Below, piece by piece: positions 1 through 9,184 of a DNA stretch of 64,000 nt (within the stretch, counting starts at the first letter, position 1; each line of letters opens with the position of its first letter). The notes beneath the pieces were generated by a model that was not told where the DNA came from, searched no databases, and worked only from the letters and a program-made list of their open reading frames with translations. The stretch comes from Bradyrhizobium sp. CCGUVB4N. Its GTDB lineage: Bacteria; Pseudomonadota; Alphaproteobacteria; Rhizobiales; Xanthobacteraceae. Location of the stretch: positions 1,674,001 to 1,738,000 of the forward strand of contig NZ_JANADP010000001.1 in assembly GCF_024199945.1 (NCBI RefSeq), written 5' to 3'. Both the position numbers and the translations under genes were made by a program.

Positions 1-772
1 GCGTGAGGCCGCGTCCGCACTGTGCGCTTGGCGAATCCCGAGCGTAGAGCAGCCAGTCGTCGGCGCGGAACGAGCGGTGAAACCACATCGCATGATCGAG
101 ACTTGTCCGCAGCACGCGTTCGTCCGAAAGCGTGCGGCCATGGCGCGCCATCACCGCATCGAGCAACGAGAAATCCGACGCATAAGCCAAGGCGCACCTA
201 TGCAGCGCTGAATCGTCGGTCAGTTTTGCGGAAATCTTGATCCAGGCATGAATTCGGCCGTCGTCAATCTTCTGACCGAAATAACGGCCTATCTCGACCG
301 GGCGCAGTTCGATCGCATAATAATCGCGGATGAATTCCGGCGTTTCGGGAAATATCCGTCGATCGAACAATTCCAGCGTCGCGAGCTTTTCCGGCGGTGG
401 CATGTCGGGCATCTTGTCCTGATGATCAAAGGGTCCCTGCTCTTCAGCGTGAAAAGAGACATTGATAGAGCAAATCTCGTTCCCATGCTGGATCGCGGCG
501 ACGCGGCGCGTCGAATAGCTCTTCCCGTCGCGGAGACGCTCGACCTGATAAACGATCGGAATCCGCGGATCGCCGGGCAGCATGAAATAGCAATGCAGAG
601 AATGAGGCAGCCAGCTCTCGACTGTGCGACATGCCGCGGTCATAGCTTGCCCGATCACTTGTCCGCCAAACACCCGCTGCCAGCCTGCCTTCGCGCTTCT
701 ACCGCGAAACAGGTTTACCTCGATTGGTTCGAGGTCAAGGATGGTTAGCAAATCGATCTGGCTGTTGGACAT
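1..772 (-). CDS. tesB: Acyl-CoA thioesterase II, 3' end outside window
   Basis: This predicted thioesterase hydrolyses acyl-CoA to free acid and CoA in the cytoplasm. I read it directly from the minus strand: it opens MSNSQIDLLTILDLEPIEVN and stays open to the left edge, about 257 residues. Family landmarks are FGGQVIGQAM, HSLHCYFMLPGDP, the hot-dog segment SFHAEEQGPFDHQDKMP, and SLDHAMWFHR near residue 230, whose Asp matches the catalytic Asp of E. coli TesB. The C-terminal Thr/Gln catalytic positions lie at or beyond the edge. No frameshift is seen in the visible part. The plus-strand ORF at 248-748 is its antisense shadow. The GNAT-like gene at 1349-2095 lies upstream on the same strand. 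A degenerate relative is at 16147-16906. Confidence 0.9.
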   Translation of the reverse strand, partial: MSNSQIDLLTILDLEPIEVNLFRGRSAKAGWQRVFGGQVIGQAMTAACRTVESWLPHSLHCYFMLPGDPRIPIVYQVERLRDGKSYSTRRVAAIQHGNEICSINVSFHAEEQGPFDHQDKMPDMPPPEKLATLELFDRRIFPETPEFIRDYYAIELRPVEIGRYFGQKIDDGRIHAWIKISAKLTDDSALHRCALAYASDFSLLDAVMARHGRTLSDERVLRTSLDHAMWFHRSFRADDWLLYARDSPSAQCGRGLT

Positions 773-1348
773 TGACATGCTTTCGCTATATTCGATCTAA
801 TTCTTGTGAACGGCGCCGCGCCATGAACGACCCGAAACTCTCGAGACCTTTGGTCTGCTCTTAGAGCGGCCCGGAATGACAATGACTGTGCTTGGGCCGC
901 ATTTCTTGCGGCACTCTTGCCGCGACTGAAGGAGCCAACTTCAATGTCGGAGCCGCTCGAGGATACTGTGTCAATAGTATCGGATCTCTCGAAAGGCTTG
1001 ATTTTTGGCTCCTGGGTCGTATCGCGAGGTCGCGATTTGCAGGGCTCCGTCATGGGCCGCAGCAGCCACCGTGCCAAGAAATACGGCGTGCGCATCTTGC
1101 TTGATGAGCCGCAAAATCCGAGTGCCTCACGCCCCGGCGAAATACCTCCACGCCTTGGTGTCCGACTCGGGACATAGATTTGGCACTGCCGAACACGACA
1201 ACGGCGCAAATTAAAGCAAGACGGTTGCCTCTAGTGCTCAACGTTTTGTAAGGAGCCAGAGCGATTTTACACTCAGCCGTTGCAAAGGCGAAACGAATCG
1301 CCGATCCAGTGCCAAAGGGCTTACGGCTATTATTTGCGTGGCTGCGCA
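773..1348. other. Intergenic stretch without a recognised gene
   Basis: This stretch between the GNAT-like gene and tesB contains only short overlapping ORFs in several frames, none with a recognisable motif. A plus-strand ORF of about 77 codons beginning at 944 is open, but no family is apparent. It presumably carries the tesB promoter. Confidence 0.5.
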
Positions 1349-2095
1349 CTAAGCCAAACCTCCTGCCGGTCGTTCCGGTGAAGATGACAGAGCCGAAAGC
1401 AGCTCGGTTCTATCGTGACACTCAATCTGGCTCCTCAACTCCTTGCCTGTGAGCCAAATAAGCCAATCGTTGTCAGAAATATCCTCTTCCACCAGCTGCA
1501 ATATCGACCCGTTAGGTTCATGATGTAGCATCTGGTATTGAGCTACTAACCCCTTATCAAGTGAAAACCCCGCTACAAGGGAGCATAAGAAGTCAGGTGT
1601 CCACATAGCATAAGATGCTCCGTGTGCTATTGCTGCTACGATCTTAGCTACACCCTGTCCTCTAAAGTCTTTACGGACCCAAAGATCCCCGTGATAAGCG
1701 ATCTTTCCGGTCATCTTCTTCGCGCTTGGTGCTGTGCAAGTACAACGGTCTTGAGGATGGGCATGTATGGCCGGGTTCGCATAGAACGCCTTCAGCGATT
1801 GAAAATGTTCTGCAAAATTGCTATTTGAAAGATCATACAGACGAGCAGCATCGGTCAGCACGACCTCATTATTTTTATCGACGCCGATGATCCAATATCC
1901 CTCACCTGATTTGATGGGCGAGCGATCTGGCCGGAAATTTGGATAGGTCGGCCCCTTTGTTGGCGTGGCTCGTGTGATCGAGACGTACTCATGAAAATCG
2001 TCTCCTATCGAAAGCTTGATACCTTTCTGAGCGGCCGCGTCGTCATATATTCGGAGGAATCGTGAGACTAGCAACGCATTAGCTACGCCTGTCAT
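1349..2095 (-). CDS. Unknown protein with GNAT-like motif (paralogue of 13774-14499)
   Basis: A 248-residue protein that I cannot assign to a named function. Around residues 135-160 it has LWVRKDFRGQGVAKIV, which resembles the acetyl-CoA-binding motif A (R/Q-x-x-G-x-G/A) of GNAT acyltransferases; the rest does not match a family I know. A conserved N-terminal block (YVSITRATPTK, then PNFRPDRSPIKSGEGYWIIG) and a C-terminal DWLIWLTGKELR are shared with the second copy at 13774-14499. Both copies lie upstream of a tesB gene on the same strand, so the two genes probably travelled together. Acyltransferase activity is an inference from one motif only. No signal peptide or membrane segment is evident. 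Confidence 0.6.
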   Translation of the reverse strand: MTGVANALLVSRFLRIYDDAAAQKGIKLSIGDDFHEYVSITRATPTKGPTYPNFRPDRSPIKSGEGYWIIGVDKNNEVVLTDAARLYDLSNSNFAEHFQSLKAFYANPAIHAHPQDRCTCTAPSAKKMTGKIAYHGDLWVRKDFRGQGVAKIVAAIAHGASYAMWTPDFLCSLVAGFSLDKGLVAQYQMLHHEPNGSILQLVEEDISDNDWLIWLTGKELRSQIECHDRTELLSALSSSPERPAGGLA

Positions 2096-2450
2096 TGCGG
2101 CACCCGTCCTATTGCGATGAGGTTTGAGCTACGCTGAATGATGAGCTATGACGCTACCGCAATCACAACGGATCAAGACACTACCTACTCTGGTGAGGAA
2201 TGCTCCTTCGACGAGCTCGATAGTTTGGCGCTACAACGGGCGCAGAACTCTCGCTCGGGTCGCTCCAAATTTCGGTCTCGTTACAGCTGATGAAAACTGA
2301 GTAGCAGGTTGCGGGATGCGATGGCGCAGCACTCGCGCTCCCAAGTTTGAAATGAGCTTATTCTTTTGCTGAGTATTCCTCCGTTGAGGGCCGCCTTGTT
2401 TGACGGACGCGAACGCTGCAGGTCCTAGGGGTAATCCCAGGAGAAGCGCT
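2096..2450. other. Intergenic stretch, nothing recognised
   Basis: The region between the GNAT-like gene and the IS66 orfA relic. ORFs here have no recognisable product. Its right part is probably 5' flank of the IS66 remnant. Confidence 0.4.
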
Positions 2451-2645
2451 ATGACGATTTCGCGGGCAGAGGTGATCACATCGGTCGAGCGGCGGCGTCG
2501 GTGGTCGCAGGATGAGAAGGAACGGCTAGTTGCAGCATCGCTCGAGCCCGGAGCCACTGTTTCCGAGGTGGCTCGCATGGCCGGCCTTCATGTGAGCCAG
2601 CTGTTCAGGTGGCGCAAAGAGCTTTGCAAGCAAGGTGATACGTGA
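2451..2645 (+). pseudogene. IS66-family TnpA (orfA) N-terminal fragment
   Basis: About 64 residues beginning MTISRAEVITSVERRRRWSQ, with the helix-turn-helix of IS66 TnpA (TVSEVARMAGLHVSQLFRWR). The reading ends just after LCKQ, where the usual protein continues for another 60-80 residues. The cut falls at the truncated recombinase cassette on the other strand, so this is a deletion junction between two mobile elements. Confidence 0.8.
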
Positions 2646-2689
2646 GCGTCATCCAGGGACCACGTACTAGTTAGTCGGGCGAGTCGCAG

Positions 2690-2782
2690 CACGAGATGTG
2701 CGCGCTGCTCTTTATCGAGGGCCTCCCATACGGGTACGGCCCCGCGCTGAGGTGGTGGGTCGAGAAAGCTTAGCTGCTGCAT
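2690..2782 (-). pseudogene. Small recombinase-cassette protein, truncated
   Basis: The minus-strand reading begins MQQLSFLDPPPQRGAVPVWE and continues through ALDKEQRAHLVLRLARL before running into unrelated sequence at the IS66 junction. It resembles the small protein at 6576-6755 that sits between a DUF5372 protein and a serine recombinase. Here it follows DUF5372-like sequence on the same strand, so this is the remnant of a second cassette whose recombinase gene is gone. Confidence 0.55.
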
Positions 2783-3866
2783 GGCTGTCCTCCGATTCCG
2801 GTGGCAGGACAGTATGCGCGGCATCCAATTGCCGCTGCAAAGCGTCGACGATCGTGCGGACGTGCAGCAGCTCGGCGTGGGAAGCCAGGAATGCCGCTCG
2901 AGCGCATTGCGGGCTTGCACGCGGTAAATGTTGTGCGATAGGCAGATCTGTCCACGCGGCCGGTACAAGGGCACGGGTACCATCGGGCAGTACAAGCGTC
3001 AGATGAAGTTCGCCGCGTCGATGACACCAGCCAAGCACATTAAGCGCAGATCCCTCAAAGGGATGGCGCGACCGAACGATGGTTACCTGATCGGGATAGT
3101 CGTCGAGATGATGAGCGCGGTGGTAGGTAGTCTGTCGAGTAGTCTTTCGACACCATCGACCACGCGCACCTACGGGCCTCGCTCGAAGCACAGTGAGAAG
3201 GCGCTCATGCAGCGGGCGCAGATGGAAGGCGGCATGCCCAACCCAGTCCGCCAATGTCGATCGATCGAGAGCGATGCCCTGACGAGCGTAGATCTGGGCC
3301 TGTCGGTAGAGCGGGAGATGATCGGAATATTTGGACACCAGAACCTGGGCGACGGTTGCCTCCATCGGCAGTCCGCCCTCGATAAACGGGGTCGGAGCCT
3401 CGGCCAGCAGGACGCCATCTTCGCAGGCTCGGCAGGCGTTTTTGGGACGTCGGGTGACGACAACGCGGAACTGCGCCGGCACGATGTCCAGCCGCTCGTT
3501 CTTGTCTTCGCCGATCTGATGCAGGTCGCCCTGGCAGCAGGGGCAGGTCTTGGCGTCGAGGTCGACCACGACCTCGATCCGCGGAAGACGGGTCGGCAGT
3601 GCTCCGCGATTGTTGCGGCGCTTCCGTGCGCGCTCCGCCCGGCCTTCCGGAACTGTCTCGTCTTGGCTGGCTTCCGTACAGGCCGCAACCTGTTGGACGT
3701 CCTCAAGACCGAGCAGCATCTGCTCCTCCGGAAGCGACTCTGCCTTCCGGCCAAAGCGATGACGCTGCAGCTCTTTGATGATCTGGCGCAGCCGCTCGCT
3801 CTCGTGCCGCTCGGCAAGTAGCATCGCCTTCAGCGTCTCGGGATCATCAGGAAGGTTATCGCTCAC
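2712..3866 (-). pseudogene. IS66 TnpC N-terminus fused to DUF5372-like sequence
   Basis: One open frame of 384 codons that joins two unrelated pieces. Residues 1 to about 228 are IS66 transposase TnpC: an N-terminal helix (RLRQIIKELQRHRFGRKAES), the zinc-binding TCPCCQGDLHQIGEDK, and LPLYRQAQIYARQGIALDRS. The DDE catalytic core is missing. From about residue 245 the sequence (VTIVRSRHPFEGSALNVLGW, ending PAAWTDL) looks like a DUF5372 protein of serine recombinase cassettes. The joint lies near 3130-3180. The ORF is open but cannot be a working transposase. Confidence 0.75.
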
Positions 3867-3872
3867 GGCAAA

Positions 3873-4284
3873 TCAGAGCATGTTCGCGACCGCCCGACGA
3901 CGTGCTCCGCACAGCTGCTTGCCATCTATGGCCATATCCGTCCGCAGCACGACATCGCCGATCGCGATCTCAAACTTGATCGCCGGAACCTGCCCCTCCT
4001 TCAACGCACCTTCCACGACCAGCGGCGCGAATGTCGGATGCGACGCCTCGCACGGCGGCAACATGCCTCGCTGTCGAAACCGCCGTCGCCAATCGTAGAC
4101 CTGCCAGCGCGTCGCTCCGTGCTTGCGCGCCACCTCGGACACCTGGTAACAGCCTCTCGGCGACGATCCGAGCTCTCTCAGCTTCCGAACGCACGCGGCG
4201 CCCCGATGGTCTTTCAAGCACCTCCGGCCGACTCACCGACCCCGCCGATGAGCCATCCAAATGGACGTCCTTTTTGCTGTCCAA
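3873..4284 (-). pseudogene. IS66-family TnpA, frameshifted
   Basis: The TnpA of the same IS66 remnant. The start frame reads VLERPSGRRVRSEAERARIV, then a shift near 4170-4190 moves to the frame reading VSEVARKHGATRWQVYDWRR and IKFEIAIGDVVLRTDMAIDG. The frame ends ANML immediately before the tnpC start at 3866. Intact IS66 elements have tnpB (about 115 codons) between tnpA and tnpC. It is absent here, so this copy has lost tnpB by internal deletion as well as suffering the frameshift. Confidence 0.75.
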
Positions 4285-4538
4285 TCCGCCACTGTTTCGT
4301 GCTGCGTGGAGCCGGACAGAACGGGGGCGTGATCTGCGTCAGTGATCGCTTCGTTTCTTGATAATAGCACGCGCTTCATTGACGTGAAGCCTCTAGCGAA
4401 CAACGTTTCCCTGTTGGTGGGGTCCGCTGCTTTCACCACGATCAGCTGGAATAACGCAAATCCGCTGATGACGGCATCAAATCTGAGCGCCATTGGCCGC
4501 ATCGGTAAACAAGAGGTGAGATCCGTCCTATCTGAACA

Positions 4539-5453
4539 CTAAAAGACAGGAGTTCGCCACGAGGCATGAGCATTATTCTTGCCAGTAACTATCGTCCCGT
4601 AGATCTCCATCAACCGTTGCGTGATCGCGCCAGGTTGACCACCTCCAACAATAATACGGTCTACAGATATCACTGGCATGATTTCGGCGCCTGTGCCGCA
4701 ACAGAACACTTCTTCGGCGAGGATCAGTTCCGTTCGATCGACGTCGCGCTCGACGGTTGCTGCGCCAAGATATTCACGTGCTAACTCGATAACGGACTGG
4801 CGCGTGATCGATTCTAATATGTCGTTGGTCCCGCTCGGCGTGATCAGTTGGCCATTGCGAATGATGAACACACACATCCCGAATGCTTCGGCAAGCTTTC
4901 CCCTTGAGTTGAGGAAGAATGCTATGTCGTAACCATCGAGTTGGGCCTGCATCATGGCCAGCCGAGCATTATGGTAATTTGCATTACATTTGATACGTGC
5001 AGGCATAGAGTTGTCCGGCATACGCAGCCATGAACTAATCTGAGCAGAAGTGCCTTGCACGAGTCGTCTAGGTGTCTGCCGTGGCAACGCTGTGATGGCG
5101 GTCCCTACGGGGCCGGTTGCACCTAAGTCTCCAAACCCGTCAATGAAAGCCATCATCCGGATATGCACATTGGTACGAAATTCATTTGCGCGACACAGTT
5201 TAACGAGCGCTTCGCCCAACTCGTCTCTGGATGGCCCGTCGTCGAATCGCATCGCCCTTTGCGAGAAGGCATACCGATCGAGGTGCTCTGCAACACGAAA
5301 GAGGTATAATTGCTGTGCTTCTTCGTTCCAATAGCCGCGTATTCCCTCGAAGACACCAATACCATACTTCGCCACTGGCGCGAATACGTGCATCTTCGCG
5401 TCATTCCATGGAATAATCTGGCCGTCGAGATATGCAAACTCTGCCGCTGTCAT
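4539..5453 (-). CDS. Branched-chain amino acid aminotransferase-like (class IV)
   Basis: A 304-residue PLP fold-type IV aminotransferase, near IlvE in length and sequence. IlvE transfers amino groups between 2-oxoglutarate and Leu/Ile/Val. Visible family features are YGIGVFEGIRGYW at residues 30-42, the probable PLP-binding Lys155 in PARIKCNANYHNARLA, GKLAEAFGMCVFII, and the phosphate-binding EEVFCCGTGAEIMPV near the C-terminus. No frameshift or truncation is seen, so it may be active. It stands alone between IS66 remnants and has no biosynthetic neighbours, so it is an accessory copy. D-amino-acid aminotransferase and aminodeoxychorismate lyase share the fold; the overall pattern favours IlvE. 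Confidence 0.85.
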   Translation of the reverse strand: MTAAEFAYLDGQIIPWNDAKMHVFAPVAKYGIGVFEGIRGYWNEEAQQLYLFRVAEHLDRYAFSQRAMRFDDGPSRDELGEALVKLCRANEFRTNVHIRMMAFIDGFGDLGATGPVGTAITALPRQTPRRLVQGTSAQISSWLRMPDNSMPARIKCNANYHNARLAMMQAQLDGYDIAFFLNSRGKLAEAFGMCVFIIRNGQLITPSGTNDILESITRQSVIELAREYLGAATVERDVDRTELILAEEVFCCGTGAEIMPVISVDRIIVGGGQPGAITQRLMEIYGTIVTGKNNAHASWRTPVF

Positions 5454-5560
5454 CTATGTTTACCTACACGGGCTAGTCGCCGTAGTTGTTCGCCGCGCAA
5501 TTCCGTTCGGAGTCCCTGGTCGAATGCAATCAAGTGGCGATCGGTCGTGATCGAGAATGA

Positions 5561-5980
5561 TTATGCAAGCGCATCATGAGCTTCCATGAAGAAGGAGCGC
5601 TTGCTCTTGGACCAAACCCTGGCATACCGCCTATCTTCAGTCGACAGGTCATCGGATCGATCGGGTTCATCCGCTAGCACAGATTGTAGTTGATGGAGCA
5701 TGCATCTTGCCTCTTGGACACGCCTAGAAGCGCCCACGTTCATCACTGATACCTCGCATGCCTCTGGTATCGAGATCAATTGCTGACGTTGGTAGTTGAC
5801 CGCGGCGCCGCGCCTCGATTCTAGCTCGCCTCGCCCACCAGGGCTGAGGCGTTCCGGCGGCAGCAATACTATCGTCCTGGTAGTTTCTAGGTTCGAATAT
5901 CCCATGTGGTTTGTCATGCGCACAGGCGCTGTTGAGATCAGCAAAGTACGCATACGACGAAGACCGCCGGATTGAAGCAT
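5561..5980 (-). CDS. Unknown small protein, doubtful
   Basis: An open frame of 139 codons on the aminotransferase strand, about 100 bases upstream of it. Internal ATGs could give a shorter product of about 118 residues. It is rich in Arg and Ser, with no membrane segment or known motif. It could be a small accessory gene, a relic, or chance coding in GC-rich DNA. Confidence 0.25.
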   Translation of the reverse strand: MLQSGGLRRMRTLLISTAPVRMTNHMGYSNLETTRTIVLLPPERLSPGGRGELESRRGAAVNYQRQQLISIPEACEVSVMNVGASRRVQEARCMLHQLQSVLADEPDRSDDLSTEDRRYARVWSKSKRSFFMEAHDALA

Positions 5981-6026
5981 GCGCGCGCGCGGGGACGGCG
6001 AGCTCTATGATGGCGTTGCGTGAAGG

Positions 6027-6260
6027 TCAGGTGGCCTGCTGAACGGCAGGCTTGGCGGCTTGGCGCAGGAGCTTCCATTCCCAGGGCAGCAGTTCGTGCA
6101 GACGCGATACGGGAAGATCAGCGATACGGGCGAGGACGTCGGCGAGCCAGGCCTTGGGATCGACTTCGTTGAGGCGACAGGTCGTGATCATCGTCAGCAT
6201 GATGGCGGCACGGTCAGCGCCACGCTGGCTGCCAGCGAAGGTCCAGTTGCGCCTTCCCAA
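6027..6260 (-). pseudogene. IS66 TnpC C-terminal fragment
   Basis: A 77-codon frame with the last part of an IS66 transposase: AAIMLTMITTCRLNEVDPKA followed by WLADVLARIADLPVSRLHEL and LPWEWK, typical of the TnpC C-terminal domain. Everything upstream is missing; the reading is cut where the recombinase cassette begins. Confidence 0.8.
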
Positions 6261-6280
6261 GGCCGTTTACCGTTCATTCT

Positions 6281-6742
6281 GCCCATGTCGGGGCGGATTT
6301 TGAAGTCCACTATCGCTGGCATCCCTATTTTGGCCGGATGGTGAACGTGCGTCGTGTCGAGCAACGCGCGACAGGTCGGTTTTTGCGGATCCGAACCCCA
6401 TTGGGCACGGTCATCACGATTCCCAGCTGGATGGTAGATCCGGTCGCATGCGCGGGGATGACCTCTGGGCCACCACAAGTTGATCTTGCCGCATTAGCAG
6501 AGCTGAAGAGACTGGTCACCACGCTTACCGTTTCCGCAAACTCCCGAAGCGATCGAGTCGCATGGGAGAATGCTGATGAAACAGGAGCGCGTAGCTGCAC
6601 AGATTTCGGACGGGCAACTGAGCCTGATATTCGAGCCGAACAGGCTGGACAAGATGAACGAGGCGGCGCGGGTGAAGGCGTTACTGACGCTCGCCCAAAT
6701 CCTCATGCAGGCCGCCGGCCTGGTAGTCGAGGAGCTCGGTGA
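6281..6742 (+). CDS. DUF5372-like protein of recombinase cassette
   Basis: The frame is open from before 6281. It reads HVGADFEVHYRWHPYFGRMV, then an IPSWMVDP motif resembling the PAAWTD end of DUF5372 proteins. In families I know, such proteins precede a small protein and a large serine recombinase, as here. The start is uncertain: ATG 6338 lies inside the conserved part, so the true start is upstream or was lost when the IS66 relic joined at about 6260. The last 60 codons overlap the next gene in another frame and may not be native. Confidence 0.5.
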   Translation, partial: AHVGADFEVHYRWHPYFGRMVNVRRVEQRATGRFLRIRTPLGTVITIPSWMVDPVACAGMTSGPPQVDLAALAELKRLVTTLTVSANSRSDRVAWENADETGARSCTDFGRATEPDIRAEQAGQDERGGAGEGVTDARPNPHAGRRPGSRGAR

Positions 6743-6755
6743 TGCCCGACACTGA
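6576..6755 (+). CDS. Small protein of serine-recombinase cassette
   Basis: A 59-residue protein starting MKQERVAAQISDGQLSLIFE (ATG 6576; an alternative ATG is at 6570). It is mostly helical in appearance (MNEAARVKALLTLAQILMQA) and its function is unknown. It overlaps the recombinase gene by 14 bases, which suggests coupled translation. A homologous start occurs at 2782 on the other strand. Confidence 0.55.
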   Translation: MKQERVAAQISDGQLSLIFEPNRLDKMNEAARVKALLTLAQILMQAAGLVVEELGDARH

Positions 6756-8811
6756 CCAGATCCCGGAAGTGCTCTTGAAGCGCAAAGCTGTTGTCTATGT
6801 GCGACAGTCAACACAATCCCAGGTGATGGCCAATCTGGAGAGCCAACGACGGCAGTACGATCTTGTGGATATTGCGCGCCAGCACGGCTTCTCCGACGTG
6901 GAAGTCATTGATGATGACCTTGGCCGTTCGGCGAGTGGCACGGTGGCCCGGCCGGGCTTTGATCGGCTGGTCGCATGGTTGTGCGCAGGTGCTGTCGGCG
7001 CCGTGATTTGCTTCGATGCATCGCGGCTCGCGCGCAACGGCCGCGATTGGCATCATCTGCTTGAGTTGTGCGGGCTCGTCGAAGCGAGGGTGATTGATCA
7101 CGACGGCGTTTATAATCCTTGCCTTCCGAACGATCGGCTCTTGCTCGGCATGAAGGGAAGCATAAGCGAGTTTGAGTTGGGCATAATCCGGGCACGGATG
7201 CTAGACGCAGCCAGAGCGAAGGCCCAACGTGGTGAGCTACGCTTATCAGTGCCGTTTGGTTATGTCTGGCATCGCGAAGCCGGTCTGGGCCTGGATGCTG
7301 ACCTGCGTCTGCAAGAGGTGATCAGACTTATCTTCACTCGCTTTCGCGACCTTGGTAGCGCGCGCCAGGTGTTGTTGTCGATGAAGGCGGAGCAAATCCA
7401 CTTCCCTCGACCTGCGGATGAAGGTCGCATGACAAACTTCGTTTGGCAGCCCATCCGCTACCGCAATGTGATCAGTGTGCTGAAGAATCCGTTCTATGCG
7501 GGTGTTTACGTATACGGCAAAAGCGAGAAGCGAACCGCGATTGTCGAAGGCAGAGCGCGGCGGACCTACGGGCACTACAAACCGGCAGGCACCTGGGATG
7601 TGATGATAAAGGATCATCACGAAGGGTACATCACCTGGGATGACTACGAGCGCAACCAGAAGCAATTGGCGCTTAACGCCTACGGTCGCCCAGATGGCGC
7701 CAAATCAGGCCGAGGCGGCCAGGCGCTCTTGTCGGGCATTCTGACGTGCGCTCGTTGTGGTCAGCGTCTTAGCGTCAGCTACCGGGGCGGTCGAATAAGC
7801 TACCCGGTCTACCGCTGTGACAAGGGTAGTCTGGCAGGTCGGCTTCGCTGTATGATATTCGGTGCTTCAAAAATCGACGCAGCAATTGCACGAGAACTGT
7901 TACGAGCGGTAGAACCCATGGCGATCGAGGCCGCGTTCGAGGCACAGCGCATGCAACGGGAACGCCAAGACGATAAGCGCCGGATCCTTGATCTGGAACT
8001 CCAGCAAGCCCGGTACGATGCCACGCTTGCTGAGCGCCGGTACGCCGCCTGTGACCCCGATAATCGCCTGATCGCGGCGCAGTTGGAGAAGAACTGGGAG
8101 TACGCTCTGCGCCGTGTGCGCGAGCTGGAAAATCGCCAGAATGACCATCGGTCATCCGGCCACGCGGTCGATCCCGGCACCTTTGCCGATCTGGCGGATA
8201 ACCTGTCCGTAGCCTGGAAATCCCCTGATGTGACGATGCGCGCGCGCCAGCAGTTGCTGCGAGCCTTGATTGTCGACATCATCGCGGACGTCGACGATGC
8301 GGTACGCGACGTCGTGCTCACCATCCATTGGCAGTGTGGGCAGCACTCCGAGCTCCGGATCCGCAAGCCGCGCTCCGGTGAACACGGTTCTTCCACGGCG
8401 GAAGATGCCTTGGCTGTTGTCCGCAGCATGGCCGGGCGCTGGTCTGACGAGCACATCGCCGCCACGCTCAATCGGATGGGCTTGCCCACCGGTATGGGTA
8501 AGACCTGGACAGCACATCGGGTCAGCTCTATTCGCCGTGTGCGTGGCATCCATGCCTACCGTTCAGCAGAAAAAAACGGCGAATGGCTTACGCAGATCGA
8601 GGCCGCAAAAGCGCTCGGTGTCTCAAGCCATATGATCCGCCGCCTTGTCTTCAGCGGCGTTCTGCCTGCTGTGCAGGTTGTTCCGCGAGCGCCCTGTCAG
8701 ATTCGAGCTGCCGATTTGGCGTCCGAGGCGGTCAAAAACGCGATTGCCCGAAAGGGTTGCCCGTCTCGCGAAATTGACGCGGACACGCTTCCAATGTTTA
8801 CAAGCACTTAA
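6742..8811 (+). CDS. Large serine recombinase
   Basis: A 689-residue site-specific recombinase that should cut and join DNA through a phosphoserine link. The resolvase domain occupies about residues 10-155: VVYVRQSTQSQVM carries the probable nucleophile Ser, and ESQRRQYDLVDIARQHGFSD and DASRLARNGRD follow the family pattern. The recombinase domain is at about 170-310. A zinc ribbon (LTCARCGQRLSVSY, then YRCDKG) spans about 335-370, followed by a long basic helical region (about 390-460). The C-terminus has a HTH-like WLTQIEAAKALGVSSHMIRR. The start is ATG 6742 or GTG 6739. It appears intact. The element it mobilises is unclear because no attachment-site repeats were found. Confidence 0.9.
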   Translation: MPDTDQIPEVLLKRKAVVYVRQSTQSQVMANLESQRRQYDLVDIARQHGFSDVEVIDDDLGRSASGTVARPGFDRLVAWLCAGAVGAVICFDASRLARNGRDWHHLLELCGLVEARVIDHDGVYNPCLPNDRLLLGMKGSISEFELGIIRARMLDAARAKAQRGELRLSVPFGYVWHREAGLGLDADLRLQEVIRLIFTRFRDLGSARQVLLSMKAEQIHFPRPADEGRMTNFVWQPIRYRNVISVLKNPFYAGVYVYGKSEKRTAIVEGRARRTYGHYKPAGTWDVMIKDHHEGYITWDDYERNQKQLALNAYGRPDGAKSGRGGQALLSGILTCARCGQRLSVSYRGGRISYPVYRCDKGSLAGRLRCMIFGASKIDAAIARELLRAVEPMAIEAAFEAQRMQRERQDDKRRILDLELQQARYDATLAERRYAACDPDNRLIAAQLEKNWEYALRRVRELENRQNDHRSSGHAVDPGTFADLADNLSVAWKSPDVTMRARQQLLRALIVDIIADVDDAVRDVVLTIHWQCGQHSELRIRKPRSGEHGSSTAEDALAVVRSMAGRWSDEHIAATLNRMGLPTGMGKTWTAHRVSSIRRVRGIHAYRSAEKNGEWLTQIEAAKALGVSSHMIRRLVFSGVLPAVQVVPRAPCQIRAADLASEAVKNAIARKGCPSREIDADTLPMFTST

Positions 8812-9166
8812 AGAAGGGGCGCACAATGACTCAAGGCTTGCGACCGCCCGTAGCTCACGCTCAGCAGCATCGTTCGACATGCAAAGCCGTCTGTCATCAA
8901 GGAAGCGGCTAAATGCATCCCAGCGGCTGAGGCAGTAATTGATCGCTTTGGTCGTGTCGTTGTTCCTGGAGAGCTTGGCGCGCTGCTCGCAACCACTCCT
9001 TCAGCTCGACGATCAGGGAGCGGCTACGCTCCTGGCGCACGCGCAGACGCTCCTGCGGAGCAAGACCGTTGATCTCACGCTCGATGGCGAACAGAACATC
9101 GACGCGCTTGACCGCCTCGGCCGCGATCGGCGCCTTGCTGAGCCGCGCGAGATCAAATATGGAGCG
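8812..9166 (-). pseudogene. IS66 TnpC internal fragment
   Basis: The minus strand from 9165 reads IAAEAVKRVDVLFAIEREIN then RLRVRQERSRSLIVELKEWL, the conserved region of IS66 TnpC after the DDE core. A frame change near 8900 leads to RLCMSNDAAERELRAVA, where the conserved SNDAAER block lies. Both ends are missing. It abuts the recombinase stop codon. Confidence 0.75.
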
Positions 9167-9184
9167 ACAAACAGGCTGAGAGCG

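Noticed and set aside
248-748. 166-codon plus-strand ORF at the left edge
   Set aside because: It is antisense to the tesB reading frame, which matches a known family along its whole visible length.
2928-3821. 297-codon plus-strand ORF
   Set aside because: Antisense to the IS66 tnpC/DUF5372 frame on the minus strand.
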